64,000 bases of DNA from Halopseudomonas laoshanensis. GTDB taxonomy: Bacteria > Pseudomonadota > Gammaproteobacteria > Pseudomonadales > Pseudomonadaceae. The notes below the pieces were generated by a model. That model made no database searches. It worked only from the letters and a program-made list of their open reading frames with translations, and was not told the DNA's origin. Every line of letters starts with the position of its first letter. Position 1 is the first letter of the stretch. The stretch is from NCBI RefSeq assembly GCF_008365385.1, contig NZ_QOVF01000001.1, positions 434,001-498,000 of the forward strand. The letters are read 5' to 3'. Below are positions 25,666-34,574 of the stretch, piece by piece. The position numbers were made by a program, and so were the translations under genes.

Positions 25666-25702
25666 TCGCAATCTGCCTGAGCAAGGCTTAGGCAGATTGC
25701 GA
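25666..25702. terminator. long hairpin after the P450 gene
   Basis: A 17-bp stem with one G-U pair (TCGCAATCTGCCTGAGC at 25666-25682 with 25686-25702) and a three-base loop. No immediate T-run follows, though a TTTTT occurs about 20 bases on. It probably ends or stabilises the P450 mRNA. Confidence 0.55.
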
Positions 25703-25782
25703 CTCCCTACTCTGATAGCCAGTTTTTAGGACTTGCTCCAAAACGGAAGCAGGGGTCTCTTTGCTGGTAACAAAAAGATATA

Positions 25783-25803
25783 AACACAAATAAGAAATGT
25801 GTT
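25783..25803. promoter_or_regulatory. putative dit operator 4 (AACAC-N11-GTGTT) upstream of the amidohydrolase
   Basis: AACAC (25783-25787), 11 bases, GTGTT (25799-25803). The arms extend to AAACACA / TGTGTTT, making it among the best dyads of the set. It lies 69 bases before the gene start. Confidence 0.5.
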
Positions 25804-25871
25804 TAAATTAGGGCTTGGCTCAACTACTATCTAGCTACAAACAAAATCCGCTATAAGCGAAGGGGAATACC

Positions 25872-27179
25872 ATGAATCTTGAAGATCTCATCCTCGTCAG
25901 TGTGGACGATCACGCTATCGAGCCGCCAGATGCCTTCAAACACCACATGCCTGAAAAATTCAAAGGTCGTGAGCCGCACGTAGAAAAGCGTGGTGACCGC
26001 GATGTTTGGATTTTTGAAGACGAGGCTACGGGGTACATGGGTCTTAATTCCGTCGTCGGTCGACCCAAGGAAGAGTACGGTATGGAGCCGCTTGGCTATG
26101 ATCAGATGCGCCGAGGCACCTGGAACGTCAAGGACCGAGTTGATGACATGAATGCCAACGGCGTTTTGGGCTCGCTGTGCTTTCCGACCTTTCCCGGCTT
26201 CGCCGGTCAACGCTTTCAAGCGCATGGCAATCGTGAGATCGCCTTAGCGGCCATCCGTGCCTACAACGACTGGCATCTGTATGACTGGTGTAATGCGGCA
26301 CCCGGGCGGTTCATCCCGCTGATGTTGGTACCCTATTGGGATATGCCGGCCGCCGTGGCTGAGGTCAAGCGTCTTTCGGCCCAGGGTGTTCACGCGCTGT
26401 CGTTTTCTGACAACCCTGCGCGCCTGGGCTTCCCATCAATTCATGATGACTATTGGGATCCTTTGTGGAAGGCGTGTGCAGATAACAACGTAGTGGTCTG
26501 CTGTCACATCGGCTCCGGTGGTAAAGCCGAGCACGCGTCCGATCTGTCACCGATCGATGCATGGATTACCACCATGCCCATCTCGATTGCCAACGCGGCG
26601 GCGGACTGGATATGGGCGCCGATGTGGAAGAAGTTTCCTACGCTACGCATGGCTTTGTCTGAGGGCAGTATCGGCTGGGTCCCTTATCTGCTGGAGCGCG
26701 CCGACTTTACTCATCGCCACCATAATGCATGGACCAACGCCGATTTCGGCGGAAAAATGCCGAGCGATATTTTCTTCAAGCACTTCATTACTTGCTTTAT
26801 TGAAGACAATTTTGGTCTGCAAAATCTTAAGTTCATGAACGAAGACATGGTTACCTGGGAAAGCGATTACCCACATTCCGATTGCACCTGGCCGCATTCA
26901 CCAGAAACCACCTGGGCGCATTTGAAGAATCTGACTGATACGCAGATCAACAAGGTTACCCACCTGAATGCGATGCGCGAGTTCTCCTATGATCCGTTCC
27001 CGCTGATCGGTCGCGAAAATTGCACAGTGGGCGCGCTACGTGCCCAGGCAACGCACGTGATTACCGAGCCAGCATTGGGTCTGGGCGGTGCCGAGGTGAC
27101 CCGCAAGGACGGCAAGCCTGTTACCTCCGGCGACATCAACGCGATGTTCGCCCAAGCTGACGCAAAAACTGCGATCTGA
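25872..27179 (+). CDS. amidohydrolase-2 family protein
   Basis: A 435-residue protein with the family opening SVDDHAIEPPDAF, a CCHIGSGG segment and a late aspartate in WESDYPHSDCTWPHSP. It is longer than the 358-residue family member at 19162 and belongs to the subgroup often found in steroid and terpene clusters. Those proteins are putative CoA-ester hydrolases or decarboxylases of unknown substrate. It has its own operator-like dyad and a downstream hairpin, so it may be transcribed alone. Confidence 0.85.
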   Translation: MNLEDLILVSVDDHAIEPPDAFKHHMPEKFKGREPHVEKRGDRDVWIFEDEATGYMGLNSVVGRPKEEYGMEPLGYDQMRRGTWNVKDRVDDMNANGVLGSLCFPTFPGFAGQRFQAHGNREIALAAIRAYNDWHLYDWCNAAPGRFIPLMLVPYWDMPAAVAEVKRLSAQGVHALSFSDNPARLGFPSIHDDYWDPLWKACADNNVVVCCHIGSGGKAEHASDLSPIDAWITTMPISIANAAADWIWAPMWKKFPTLRMALSEGSIGWVPYLLERADFTHRHHNAWTNADFGGKMPSDIFFKHFITCFIEDNFGLQNLKFMNEDMVTWESDYPHSDCTWPHSPETTWAHLKNLTDTQINKVTHLNAMREFSYDPFPLIGRENCTVGALRAQATHVITEPALGLGGAEVTRKDGKPVTSGDINAMFAQADAKTAI

Positions 27180-27195
27180 TTAGATCCTGCGCTAA

Positions 27196-27225
27196 ACCCA
27201 CTGCTGTCGTAATCCGGCAGTGGGT
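27196..27225. terminator. hairpin between the amidohydrolase and acyl-CoA dehydrogenase genes
   Basis: ACCCACTGC (27196-27204) pairs with GCAGTGGGT (27217-27225) around a 12-base loop. It lacks a T-run. It could be a weak terminator or mRNA-stabilising structure dividing two operons. Confidence 0.4.
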
Positions 27226-27287
27226 GTGCAGGTTGGTCATTTAACTTGCTTTCTGGGTTGTTTCAATCAGCCGAAGGTGTCTTGTTG

Positions 27288-28439
27288 ATGAGTATTTCCC
27301 AGTTTAAATACAGCGTTATTCCCGAAGAAGCCGAAGCTCTGCGTGCCGATGTACGTTGCTTTCTCAAGGAATCGCTGGAAAATTACCCGGCTGTCAAAAA
27401 AGCCCATTCATGGATGGGCTTTGATGCGCAGTTCAGCCGTCAGCTTGGCCAGAAGGGTTGGCTTGGCATGGCGCTGCCGAAACAGTACGGCGGGGCTGAT
27501 GCCAGCCCTTTTGCCCGTTACGTGATTATCGAGGAACTCTTGGCAGCGGGTGCACCGGTATCGGCGCACTGGATTGCTGATCGTCAGAGTGCACCATTGA
27601 TACTTCGTTTTGGTACACCAGCACAGAAAGAGAAATACTTGCCGCCTATCTGCCGTGGCGAGAGTTACTTCTGCATTGGCATGTCGGAACCCAATTCGGG
27701 GTCTGATCTGGCGTCGATCAAAACCAATGCTCAGCGTGTCGACGCTGGCTGGTTACTGAATGGACAGAAGGTCTGGACTACCAATGCCCAGCATTCGCAT
27801 TACATGATTGCGCTGGTTCGCACCGGCAGTCAGGCCGAGAGCGGGCGGCATGGTGGTATGTCTCAATTCATCATCGACCTTACGCTGCCCGGCATCACCG
27901 TGCGTCCGATAGCGGATCTCGCCGGCGGCGAGCACTTCAATGAGGTCTTTTTCGATAACGTTCGGTTGGATGCCGATGCGCTTATCGGAGAAGAGGGTAA
28001 GGGGTGGGATCAGGTCACGGCAGAGCTGGCCTTCGAGCGCAGTGGGCCAGAACGCTTCCTCAGTAGTATTGCGCTTATGCATACGGCACTGGCATTGATT
28101 GGGCCGCGACCAGATGCGTTGCAGGCGCGTGATATTGGCCGTATCACCGCCCGCTTGTTGACCTTGCGCAACATGTCGCTGGCGGTCACTCAGCAATTGG
28201 TTGATGGAAACAACCCGGCCTGGGCTGCCTCATGTGTCAAGGATCTGGGCAATGTATTCGAACAGGAGCTGCCAGAAACGCTGCAGCTCTTATTGGAAGA
28301 GCAGGCACAGGTGAACGGCGGCTCTGATCATGCGCAGGTGCTTGCCTATCTGACCCAGATGGCGCCTTCATTCTCGTTACGCGGGGGTACTCGTGAAATT
28401 TTGCGCGGCATTATTGCGCGTGGACTGGGGTTGAGATAA
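27288..28439 (+). CDS. acyl-CoA dehydrogenase, subunit with catalytic region
   Basis: The ATG at 27288 after an AAGG site gives 383 residues; the TTG-started longer frame is unlikely. Flavin and substrate motifs of the family are present: GMSEPNSGSDLASIKT, WLLNGQKVWTTNAQ and a C-terminal RGGTREILRGIIARGLG. A glutamate in the AFERSGPER segment matches the position used for catalysis by steroid-type heteromeric dehydrogenases. It overlaps the next, shorter dehydrogenase by one base (TAATG), suggesting two subunits of one enzyme. Confidence 0.88.
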   Translation: MSISQFKYSVIPEEAEALRADVRCFLKESLENYPAVKKAHSWMGFDAQFSRQLGQKGWLGMALPKQYGGADASPFARYVIIEELLAAGAPVSAHWIADRQSAPLILRFGTPAQKEKYLPPICRGESYFCIGMSEPNSGSDLASIKTNAQRVDAGWLLNGQKVWTTNAQHSHYMIALVRTGSQAESGRHGGMSQFIIDLTLPGITVRPIADLAGGEHFNEVFFDNVRLDADALIGEEGKGWDQVTAELAFERSGPERFLSSIALMHTALALIGPRPDALQARDIGRITARLLTLRNMSLAVTQQLVDGNNPAWAASCVKDLGNVFEQELPETLQLLLEEQAQVNGGSDHAQVLAYLTQMAPSFSLRGGTREILRGIIARGLGLR

Positions 28440-29497
28440 TGCGAGAACTTTTTGAGTCAACCATTGAGCGGCTGTTGAGCGATATATCGACTGCGGACTA
28501 TATCCGCTCTGCCGAAGGCGGCATGTGGAGCGCTGATCTCTGGCGCGCATTGGAAGAAAATGGTTTTCAGTTGGCCGGCGCACCTGAAGCGATTGGTGGT
28601 GCAGAGGCAGGCTGGGAAGATCTGTTTGTAATCGTCCGTGCGGCAGGGCGCTACGCCGCTCCAGTTCCATTGGTGGAAATGTTGCTGGGTAACTGGCTTC
28701 TTGAAGCAAGCGGGATAGGTGCGCGCAGCGGCGTATTGACTATCGCCGCTCAGGGTACCCTGCGTTGGGAAGGGGAACGACTATCCGGGGACCTGTATCA
28801 CGTGCCGTGGGGACGGCACGCCGAATGGGTAGTAACGGTGGTTGGAGATCAGGTGGTGTTGTTGGATATGGCTTGCGCTGACGGTGTTGTTCCCGGTAGC
28901 AACATTGCCGGAGAGCCACGCGACAATCTGCTTTTCAAGGCCGCCCACTGCGCCGCGTCGGCCAAGTTGCCTAGCGCAATGCCGGCCTCTGTATTGCAGA
29001 TTGGTGGCGCTATGCTGCGCTCTGCCCAGATGGCTGGTGCGCTGACTGCATTGCTGGAACTTACTTCGGGCTATGCGGCAGAGCGCAAGCAATTCGGAAA
29101 ACCGATTGCCTCGTTTCAGGCCATCCAGCAGCAGCTTGCGGTTCTCGCTGAGCAAACGGCAGCGGCCAATGTTGCTGCGGAAACCGCTTTTTCTGAGTCC
29201 GGTGACCAGCTTGCGTCATTCAGTATCGCTGTGGCCAAGATCAGTACGGCCGATGCGGCCAGCATAGGCGCGGGTATTGGGCATTCGGTACACGGTGCGA
29301 TCGGTTTTACTCAGGAATATTCTCTACACCTGTTGACCCGCAGGCTTTGGGCATGGCGCAGCGAATTCGGTTCGTCTACCTTCTGGAGTACGCAGTTGGG
29401 CAAGTATGTCTGTGCAGCGGGTGAACAGGCTTTCTGGCCAATGATCACGCATTCAAAACAACATCAGCTCCCGGTAGCTGAAATAGGATCTGTGTAA
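28439..29497 (+). CDS. acyl-CoA dehydrogenase-like subunit (probable partner)
   Basis: A 352-residue acyl-CoA dehydrogenase-fold protein. It retains the C-terminal helical half (ERKQFGKPIASFQAIQQQLA, HSVHGAIGFTQEYSLHLLTRRLW). Its middle beta domain is divergent: it lacks the MSEPxxGSD flavin motif and the ERxGxER glutamate. It resembles the non-catalytic half of alpha2-beta2 dehydrogenases such as the ChsE4-ChsE5 type of steroid degraders. Both ends overlap neighbours by one base. Confidence 0.85.
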   Translation: MRELFESTIERLLSDISTADYIRSAEGGMWSADLWRALEENGFQLAGAPEAIGGAEAGWEDLFVIVRAAGRYAAPVPLVEMLLGNWLLEASGIGARSGVLTIAAQGTLRWEGERLSGDLYHVPWGRHAEWVVTVVGDQVVLLDMACADGVVPGSNIAGEPRDNLLFKAAHCAASAKLPSAMPASVLQIGGAMLRSAQMAGALTALLELTSGYAAERKQFGKPIASFQAIQQQLAVLAEQTAAANVAAETAFSESGDQLASFSIAVAKISTADAASIGAGIGHSVHGAIGFTQEYSLHLLTRRLWAWRSEFGSSTFWSTQLGKYVCAAGEQAFWPMITHSKQHQLPVAEIGSV

Positions 29498-30297
29498 TGA
29501 ACCCCTTTCTCCAGGTTGAACGGCACGGTGCTGTAGTAATGGTCCGCATGAATAGCCCTGAAACCCGCAACGCATTGTCAGAGCCGGGACAAATTCAGGA
29601 GTTCGTCGATCTATGTGCTGGCTTGCGTCGAGATCAGAGTGTCAGGGCCGTTGTGCTGACAGGCAACGGCAAAGCCTTCTGTGCAGGTGGCAACATCAAG
29701 GACATGCAAAACCGTGAGGGTATTTTTGCTGGTTCGCCTTATGAGCTGCGCGATACCTACCGCAACGGCATTCAGCAGATTCCCCTGGCGCTTTACGAGC
29801 TGGACATCCCGATCATTGCCGCAGTGAACGGTGCCGCCATCGGTGCTGGGTTGGATCTGGCGTGTATGTGCGATATCCGTATTGCCAGCGAAAAAGCCGT
29901 GTTTGCGGAAAGCTTTGTCAAGCTAGGGATTGTGCCTGGCGACGGTGGTGCTTGGCTTTTGCCGCGTATTATTGGCATCCCGAAGGCTAGTCTAATGGCC
30001 TTCACTGGCGACACCATTGGTGCTGATAAAGCCCTCGAATGGGGGCTTGTTGAGCAATTGTGTTCGGCAGAGGAGCTGGAGACCGAAGCGCTTGAGCTGG
30101 CTCAGCGTATCGCCCAAAACCCGGGCCACGCCTTGAGACTGTGTAAGCGTCTCCTGCGTGAGGGGCAGCATATGCGGCTTGACTCCCTGCTTGAACTATC
30201 GGCGGCCTATCAATCGCTGGCGCATCACACCCAGGACCATAGTGAAGCGGTAAACGCGTTTGTCGAGAAGCGCAAACCGAACTTCAAAGACCAATAA
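29497..30297 (+). CDS. enoyl-CoA hydratase/isomerase
   Basis: A 266-residue crotonase-fold protein with the oxyanion-hole segments GKAFCAGGNIKDM and NGAAIGAGLDLACMCD, and a glutamate in FAESFVKLGIVPGDGG. It hydrates the enoyl-CoA made by the neighbouring dehydrogenases. The start overlaps the preceding stop (TAATG). Hydratase versus isomerase activity cannot be decided here. Confidence 0.9.
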   Translation: MNPFLQVERHGAVVMVRMNSPETRNALSEPGQIQEFVDLCAGLRRDQSVRAVVLTGNGKAFCAGGNIKDMQNREGIFAGSPYELRDTYRNGIQQIPLALYELDIPIIAAVNGAAIGAGLDLACMCDIRIASEKAVFAESFVKLGIVPGDGGAWLLPRIIGIPKASLMAFTGDTIGADKALEWGLVEQLCSAEELETEALELAQRIAQNPGHALRLCKRLLREGQHMRLDSLLELSAAYQSLAHHTQDHSEAVNAFVEKRKPNFKDQ

Positions 30298-30322
30298 CAA
30301 AACTATTCGAGGAGAGGTCACG

Positions 30323-31447
30323 ATGCGTAGGGTTTTTCGTGAAGATCACAATATGTTCAGGGAGCAGGCCCGACGTTTCGTTGAACGGGAAATAACACCG
30401 TACCTGCATGAGTGGGAAAAGCAGGGCATCGTTCCGAAGGATGTTTGGCGCAAAGCTGGCGAAATGGGTCTGCTGTGTTCAACCGTACCCGAAGAGTACG
30501 GTGGCGCTGGAGGCGATTACGGCCATTCGGCGGTAATGATTGAAGAGCTGGCGCGTGCCAATGCTACCGCGGTTGGCTTCACTACCCACTCTGAAATTGT
30601 TGCCCCGTATCTGATTGCCTACGGCTCCGAAGAGCAAAAGCTGAAGTGGCTACCTGAGATGGTCAGCGGCAACATCATCGGTGTGATAGCGATGAGTGAG
30701 CCGGGAATAGGCAGTGACTTACGCTCAATGCGCACGCAGGTCCGCCGTGAGGGCGATGAGTATGTGGTCAGTGGGCAGAAAACCTTTATCACCAACGGCG
30801 GCAACGCAGATCTGGTGGTGACTGCGACTAAACTTGATCCGGCCAGCAGAGATTTAACGCTCATCTGTATCGAAACGGATCGCCAGGGATTTTCCAAGGG
30901 AAAACTGCTGGACAAGATCGGCCTCAAAGGCCAGGACACCGCCGAGCTGTTCTTCGACGAGGTGCGGGTGCCGGTCAGCAATCGGCTGGGAGAGGAGAAT
31001 AAAGGATTTAAATACCTCACTCATCAGTTGGCCTGGGAACGCCTGATTATCGGCCTGCGAGCCGCACAATCGATCGAAACACTGTTTGAAGAGACCTTGG
31101 AATATACCCGTGAGCGCAAGGTATTCGGTCATAGCGTGTTTGATTTTCAGAACACGCGATTCAAGCTGGCCGAGGTCAAGGCTCAGGCCACTATGCTGCG
31201 CGTTTTTGTAGATGACTGCCTGGAGCGCGTTATGCGTGATGAGCTGCCCGCAGACGTGGCAGCTATGGCCAAGCTGTTGGGATCGGAGCTGCAGGGTAAA
31301 ATGCTGGATGAGTTGTTGCAGTTACACGGCGGCTACGGCTTTATGAGTGAATACAAGATCGGTCGTGCCTGGGTGGATGCACGTGTTGCACGCATCTATG
31401 GCGGCACTTCAGAAATCATGAAGGAAATCATCAGCCGCAACTTTTGA
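30323..31447 (+). CDS. acyl-CoA dehydrogenase (third, LCAD/IVD-like)
   Basis: The start at 30323 follows GAGGAGAGG. The 374-residue product has MSEPGIGSDLRSMRT, the FITNGG flavin motif and RIYGGTSEIMKEIISR. The catalytic glutamate appears to be the one in the LAWERL helix, as in long-chain and isovaleryl dehydrogenases, since YGGT replaces the YEGT of short-chain types. It looks like a self-sufficient homotetrameric enzyme, unlike the pair just upstream. Confidence 0.9.
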   Translation: MRRVFREDHNMFREQARRFVEREITPYLHEWEKQGIVPKDVWRKAGEMGLLCSTVPEEYGGAGGDYGHSAVMIEELARANATAVGFTTHSEIVAPYLIAYGSEEQKLKWLPEMVSGNIIGVIAMSEPGIGSDLRSMRTQVRREGDEYVVSGQKTFITNGGNADLVVTATKLDPASRDLTLICIETDRQGFSKGKLLDKIGLKGQDTAELFFDEVRVPVSNRLGEENKGFKYLTHQLAWERLIIGLRAAQSIETLFEETLEYTRERKVFGHSVFDFQNTRFKLAEVKAQATMLRVFVDDCLERVMRDELPADVAAMAKLLGSELQGKMLDELLQLHGGYGFMSEYKIGRAWVDARVARIYGGTSEIMKEIISRNF

Positions 31448-31501
31448 ACCGGCCCGGTGCGTCGATACTCTGGCGTCCAAAACAATAACAATAGGGGAGT
31501 A

Positions 31502-32371
31502 ATGACTATGTTGCTGATTTGTCGAAATATCCTGATTGTAGCCACCCTGTTTGTGGTGGCTAACGTTTTTGGCCAAGGCATACCTGAGGATCGTTACGCT
31601 GAAGAAGCTGATAGGGCAAAAAGCCTGCTTCGCAAAGCGATAGCACACTATCGGGCCGAAGGGGAGAGCTCACTTGCTGCCTTCAGTCGGCAGGGTGAGT
31701 TCGTCGACGAAGAGCTTTACGTCTACGTTATTGGCACTGACGGCGTCATGCTTGCGAGTGGCGGCCCGTCGTCCAATCTGATTGGCAGGGATGTCGGCTC
31801 CGCGCTGAATGACGACCTGAATAAAGGTTTCAAGGCAGCGCTGGCATTGCCAGAAAGCGAGCAGATTCATCATGCTGATTATCGCTGGATGAACTGGCAG
31901 ATAGGGCGGGTAGAACGCAAAAGGGTCTTCTACCAGAGAGTGGACGACAAGATTTTTTCAGTCGGTTATTACATTGAGCGCTCAAGCGAGACAGAGGCGC
32001 AAGTACTGCTGGACTACGTCATCAAAGCTGTTGCTGAACAGCCCGAGCAGACCTTTGAACGCATAAACGAATTGGATGCTGAGTTTCTCAAAGATGATCT
32101 TTACGCCTTTGTGGTTGATCGTGAATCACAGAGGTTTATCGCCCATGGATACAATCTGAGGCTGGTAGGAAGTGATTTTCGTCGAGTCCAGTCGGCGGAT
32201 CGCCAACCGATTGGGCAGGAGATCTTAGATGCTGCAGCTAAAGCGGGTAGCGGCCGTATCGGCTATCTATGGCCCAATCCGGTCACAGACAAGAACGAAC
32301 CCAAGACGACACTGTTCCAGGTAGTTGGTAACTACATTGTCGCTGTCGGTTTCTACTCGAAAGCTGAATAA
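31502..32371 (+). CDS. periplasmic Cache-domain protein without a signalling module
   Basis: The start at 31502 follows AGGGGAG. The 289-residue product begins with a signal peptide (MTMLLICRNILIVATLFVVA...) cleaved near FGQG. It then has two similar Cache units: LYVYVIGTDGVMLASGG...LIGRDVGS, and LYAFVVDRESQRFIAHGYN...LVGSDF. No second membrane segment, HAMP, kinase or methyl-accepting region is present, so it is a free periplasmic ligand binder. It might deliver a ligand to a chemoreceptor or transporter, or sense pathway substrates. It lies 54 bases after the dehydrogenase. Confidence 0.75.
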   Translation: MTMLLICRNILIVATLFVVANVFGQGIPEDRYAEEADRAKSLLRKAIAHYRAEGESSLAAFSRQGEFVDEELYVYVIGTDGVMLASGGPSSNLIGRDVGSALNDDLNKGFKAALALPESEQIHHADYRWMNWQIGRVERKRVFYQRVDDKIFSVGYYIERSSETEAQVLLDYVIKAVAEQPEQTFERINELDAEFLKDDLYAFVVDRESQRFIAHGYNLRLVGSDFRRVQSADRQPIGQEILDAAAKAGSGRIGYLWPNPVTDKNEPKTTLFQVVGNYIVAVGFYSKAE

Positions 32372-32382
32372 CCCTCCAGGTT

Positions 32383-33099
32383 ATGCAAAAGATGAACTCA
32401 ACACCTGCCATCTTGATTACGGGTGGCGCCCAGAGGGTGGGCTGGCACTCTGCTCAGCGTCTGGCCAGTGACGGCTTCCGAGTTATTATTACTTGCCGTC
32501 ACTGGCGCGCAGAGTGGCCAGAGCAAGGGCCGGCGGGTATTGAAGTTATCCTGGCTGACTTTTCAACCAATGAAGGTATTGAGCTGTTTATCGAGGAGCT
32601 GAAAACCCAGGTTTGTTCATTGCGAGCGATTGTTCATAACGCCTCAACATGGTGTGCTGATACTGATCTGACCTCGGATGATTTTCAGGCTATGTACGCG
32701 GTTCACATGCTAGCGCCATATATGATCAATAAGGCCTGCTCCAGTCTGCTAAACCAGGCGCAAGCAGACATCGTTCATATTACCGATCATGATGCCTTGA
32801 GCAACGACCCCGACTACGTGGCTTACCTAGCGACCAAAGCAGGACTTGAAAGTATGACTCGCTCGTTTGCGAGACGTTTCGCTCCTGCGATCAAAGTAAA
32901 CAGCATAGCTCCGGCGTTGATCATGTTTAACATCTCGGATACTGCTGAGCATAAACAACATATTCTCGAGCAGTCTTTGTTGGGGTTTGAACCTGGGCCA
33001 GAGGTATTCTATCGCACCCTGAGATACCTGCTTGAAAACCCGTACATCACAGGAACCTGCCTCGACTTAAATGGCGGCGGCAGGCTTAAATATGCTTGA
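32383..33099 (+). CDS. folM: FolM-like dihydromonapterin/dihydrofolate reductase (SDR)
   Basis: A 238-residue SDR with the pteridine-reductase style opening ILITGGAQRVGWHSAQRL, NASTW, the YLATKAGLE catalytic pair and an ending GTCLDLNGGGRL. An ATG at 32392 is an alternative start. Directly after it lies folE. The pair is the usual gene set for making tetrahydromonapterin, the cofactor of bacterial phenylalanine hydroxylase. Its presence at the end of a terpenoid beta-oxidation operon is unexplained. Confidence 0.8.
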   Translation: MQKMNSTPAILITGGAQRVGWHSAQRLASDGFRVIITCRHWRAEWPEQGPAGIEVILADFSTNEGIELFIEELKTQVCSLRAIVHNASTWCADTDLTSDDFQAMYAVHMLAPYMINKACSSLLNQAQADIVHITDHDALSNDPDYVAYLATKAGLESMTRSFARRFAPAIKVNSIAPALIMFNISDTAEHKQHILEQSLLGFEPGPEVFYRTLRYLLENPYITGTCLDLNGGGRLKYA

Positions 33100-33111
33100 G
33101 AGATGGTACCT

Positions 33112-33672
33112 ATGAGCTTGGAAAAACTGACCGATTGTTACCGGGGGATTCTAACAGAGCTGGACGAAGAGCCTGGCCGTGAAGGATTGGTGGGCACCCC
33201 TTTGCGGGCAGCAAAAGCGATGCAGTTTATGTGTCGAGGTTATGGGCAGTCGCTGGACGAAATTGTGAATAATGCTTTGTTCGATTCCGATAATGACGAG
33301 ATGGTTATCGTCAAGGATATTGAGCTGTATTCCCTTTGTGAGCATCACATGTTGCCGTTTATAGGAAAGGCCCATGTCGCCTATATCCCCACTGGCAAGG
33401 TCATCGGTCTGTCCAAGGTAGCCCGCATTGTCGACATGTTTGCCCGACGTTTGCAGATACAGGAAAACCTCACGCGACAAATTGCAGAGGCATTGCAACA
33501 GGTGACTCAAGCTGAAGGTGTGGCCGTAGTGATTGAGGCGAAACACATGTGCATGATGATGCGCGGCGTTGAGAAGCAAAACTCCACTATGTTCAGCTCG
33601 GTAATGCTAGGTGCTTTCCGTGAATCGGGTAATACTCGGCAGGAGTTTCTGCAGTTGATCAGCCGGGGTTAA
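33112..33672 (+). CDS. folE: GTP cyclohydrolase I
   Basis: Of two in-frame ATGs (33103 and 33112), the second is preferred: the GAGAG at 33098-33102 is nine bases from it and directly abuts the first. The 186-residue product has the zinc ligands of type I GTP cyclohydrolase (LCEHHMLPF and [12 protein letters not shown]) and the GTP-binding [10 protein letters not shown]. It converts GTP to dihydroneopterin triphosphate, the first step of pterin synthesis. It follows folM closely, giving a pterin cofactor module. Confidence 0.93.
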   Translation: MSLEKLTDCYRGILTELDEEPGREGLVGTPLRAAKAMQFMCRGYGQSLDEIVNNALFDSDNDEMVIVKDIELYSLCEHHMLPFIGKAHVAYIPTGKVIGLSKVARIVDMFARRLQIQENLTRQIAEALQQVTQAEGVAVVIEAKHMCMMMRGVEKQNSTMFSSVMLGAFRESGNTRQEFLQLISRG

Positions 33673-33683
33673 TTGCCCCGGCT
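33661..33683. terminator. hairpin over the folE stop codon
   Basis: AGCCGGGG (33661-33668) and CCCCGGCT (33676-33683) enclose TTAATTG, which contains the folE stop. It lies between converging genes and could end transcripts from both sides, though no clear T-run follows. Confidence 0.5.
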
Positions 33684-33694
33684 ATGCGAGGAAC

Positions 33695-34525
33695 TCAGGC
33701 GTCAGTTGAGACCGCTAAATGCCGCCAGCGCTGCAATTCATCTTTTCTTGAGGCTGACCGGGTTTCAGCCAGCGAGATGGCATCGGAGCCCACGATAAAA
33801 TGAAGCGGGGCCTTTGGATTCAGTGCTAGTTCGATAAGCGCTTGGCCGAGCTTTTCTGGTGCGCCAGGCTGGTTGTGGTTGTTGTTGGCGGAGGATGACC
33901 GAACCTTGCTAGAGAACTCCTCATATTCGGCAAGGGGAGCGCTGCCAAAGCGAGCGGAGCTGTCGTCCAGAAAATCAGTGCGAAAGGCGCCGGGTGCAAC
34001 CAAAGTTACTTGGACGCCAAAACCCGCCACTTCCTGCGCCAATGACTCAGAAAACCCAACGACGGCAAACTTCGAGGCGCAATACACACTTGCACCGGGC
34101 ATCCCGGCAAGGCCGGCAATTGATGCAATATTAAAAATGTGGCCTTGACGTTGATTGCGCATTACCGGCAGCACCGCTCGACACATAGCGAACAAGCCAA
34201 AGACGTTAGTCGCAAACTGACTTTCAATATCGCTTGCGCTGTTATCTTCAAATGGGCCTAACTGACCATACCCAGCATTGTTGACCAAAATATCAATGTT
34301 CCCGAATTTGGCGATGGTCGCGTCTACTGCCTTTTGGATCTGATCTGTTGCAGTCACATCGAGAGAGAGGGTTAGAACCCGACTTGTATCGTGGCTCCTG
34401 TAAGCGTCGCTGATATTCGCCTGCGTCCGTCCCGTAACGACCACGTTGTCGCCTGCCGCAATGGCGGCTTGAGCTATATGCCAGCCGAGGCCTCTATTTG
34501 CTCCGGTGATGAGCCATGTACGCAT
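33695..34525 (-). CDS. SDR-family oxidoreductase
   Basis: A 276-residue short-chain dehydrogenase with TGANRGLG at the N-terminus, NNAGYG and the YCASK catalytic pair, of the common 'oxidoreductase, NAD-binding' type. It converges on folE. A dyad of the dit type lies 50 bases before its start (34575-34595), so it may belong to the diterpenoid regulon despite its orientation. Substrate unknown. Confidence 0.87.
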   Translation of the reverse strand: MRTWLITGANRGLGWHIAQAAIAAGDNVVVTGRTQANISDAYRSHDTSRVLTLSLDVTATDQIQKAVDATIAKFGNIDILVNNAGYGQLGPFEDNSASDIESQFATNVFGLFAMCRAVLPVMRNQRQGHIFNIASIAGLAGMPGASVYCASKFAVVGFSESLAQEVAGFGVQVTLVAPGAFRTDFLDDSSARFGSAPLAEYEEFSSKVRSSSANNNHNQPGAPEKLGQALIELALNPKAPLHFIVGSDAISLAETRSASRKDELQRWRHLAVSTDA

Positions 34526-34574
34526 TTACACATCCTCGAATTGGTAGGTAGCTTACAGCTTGGCTAAGAAACTA

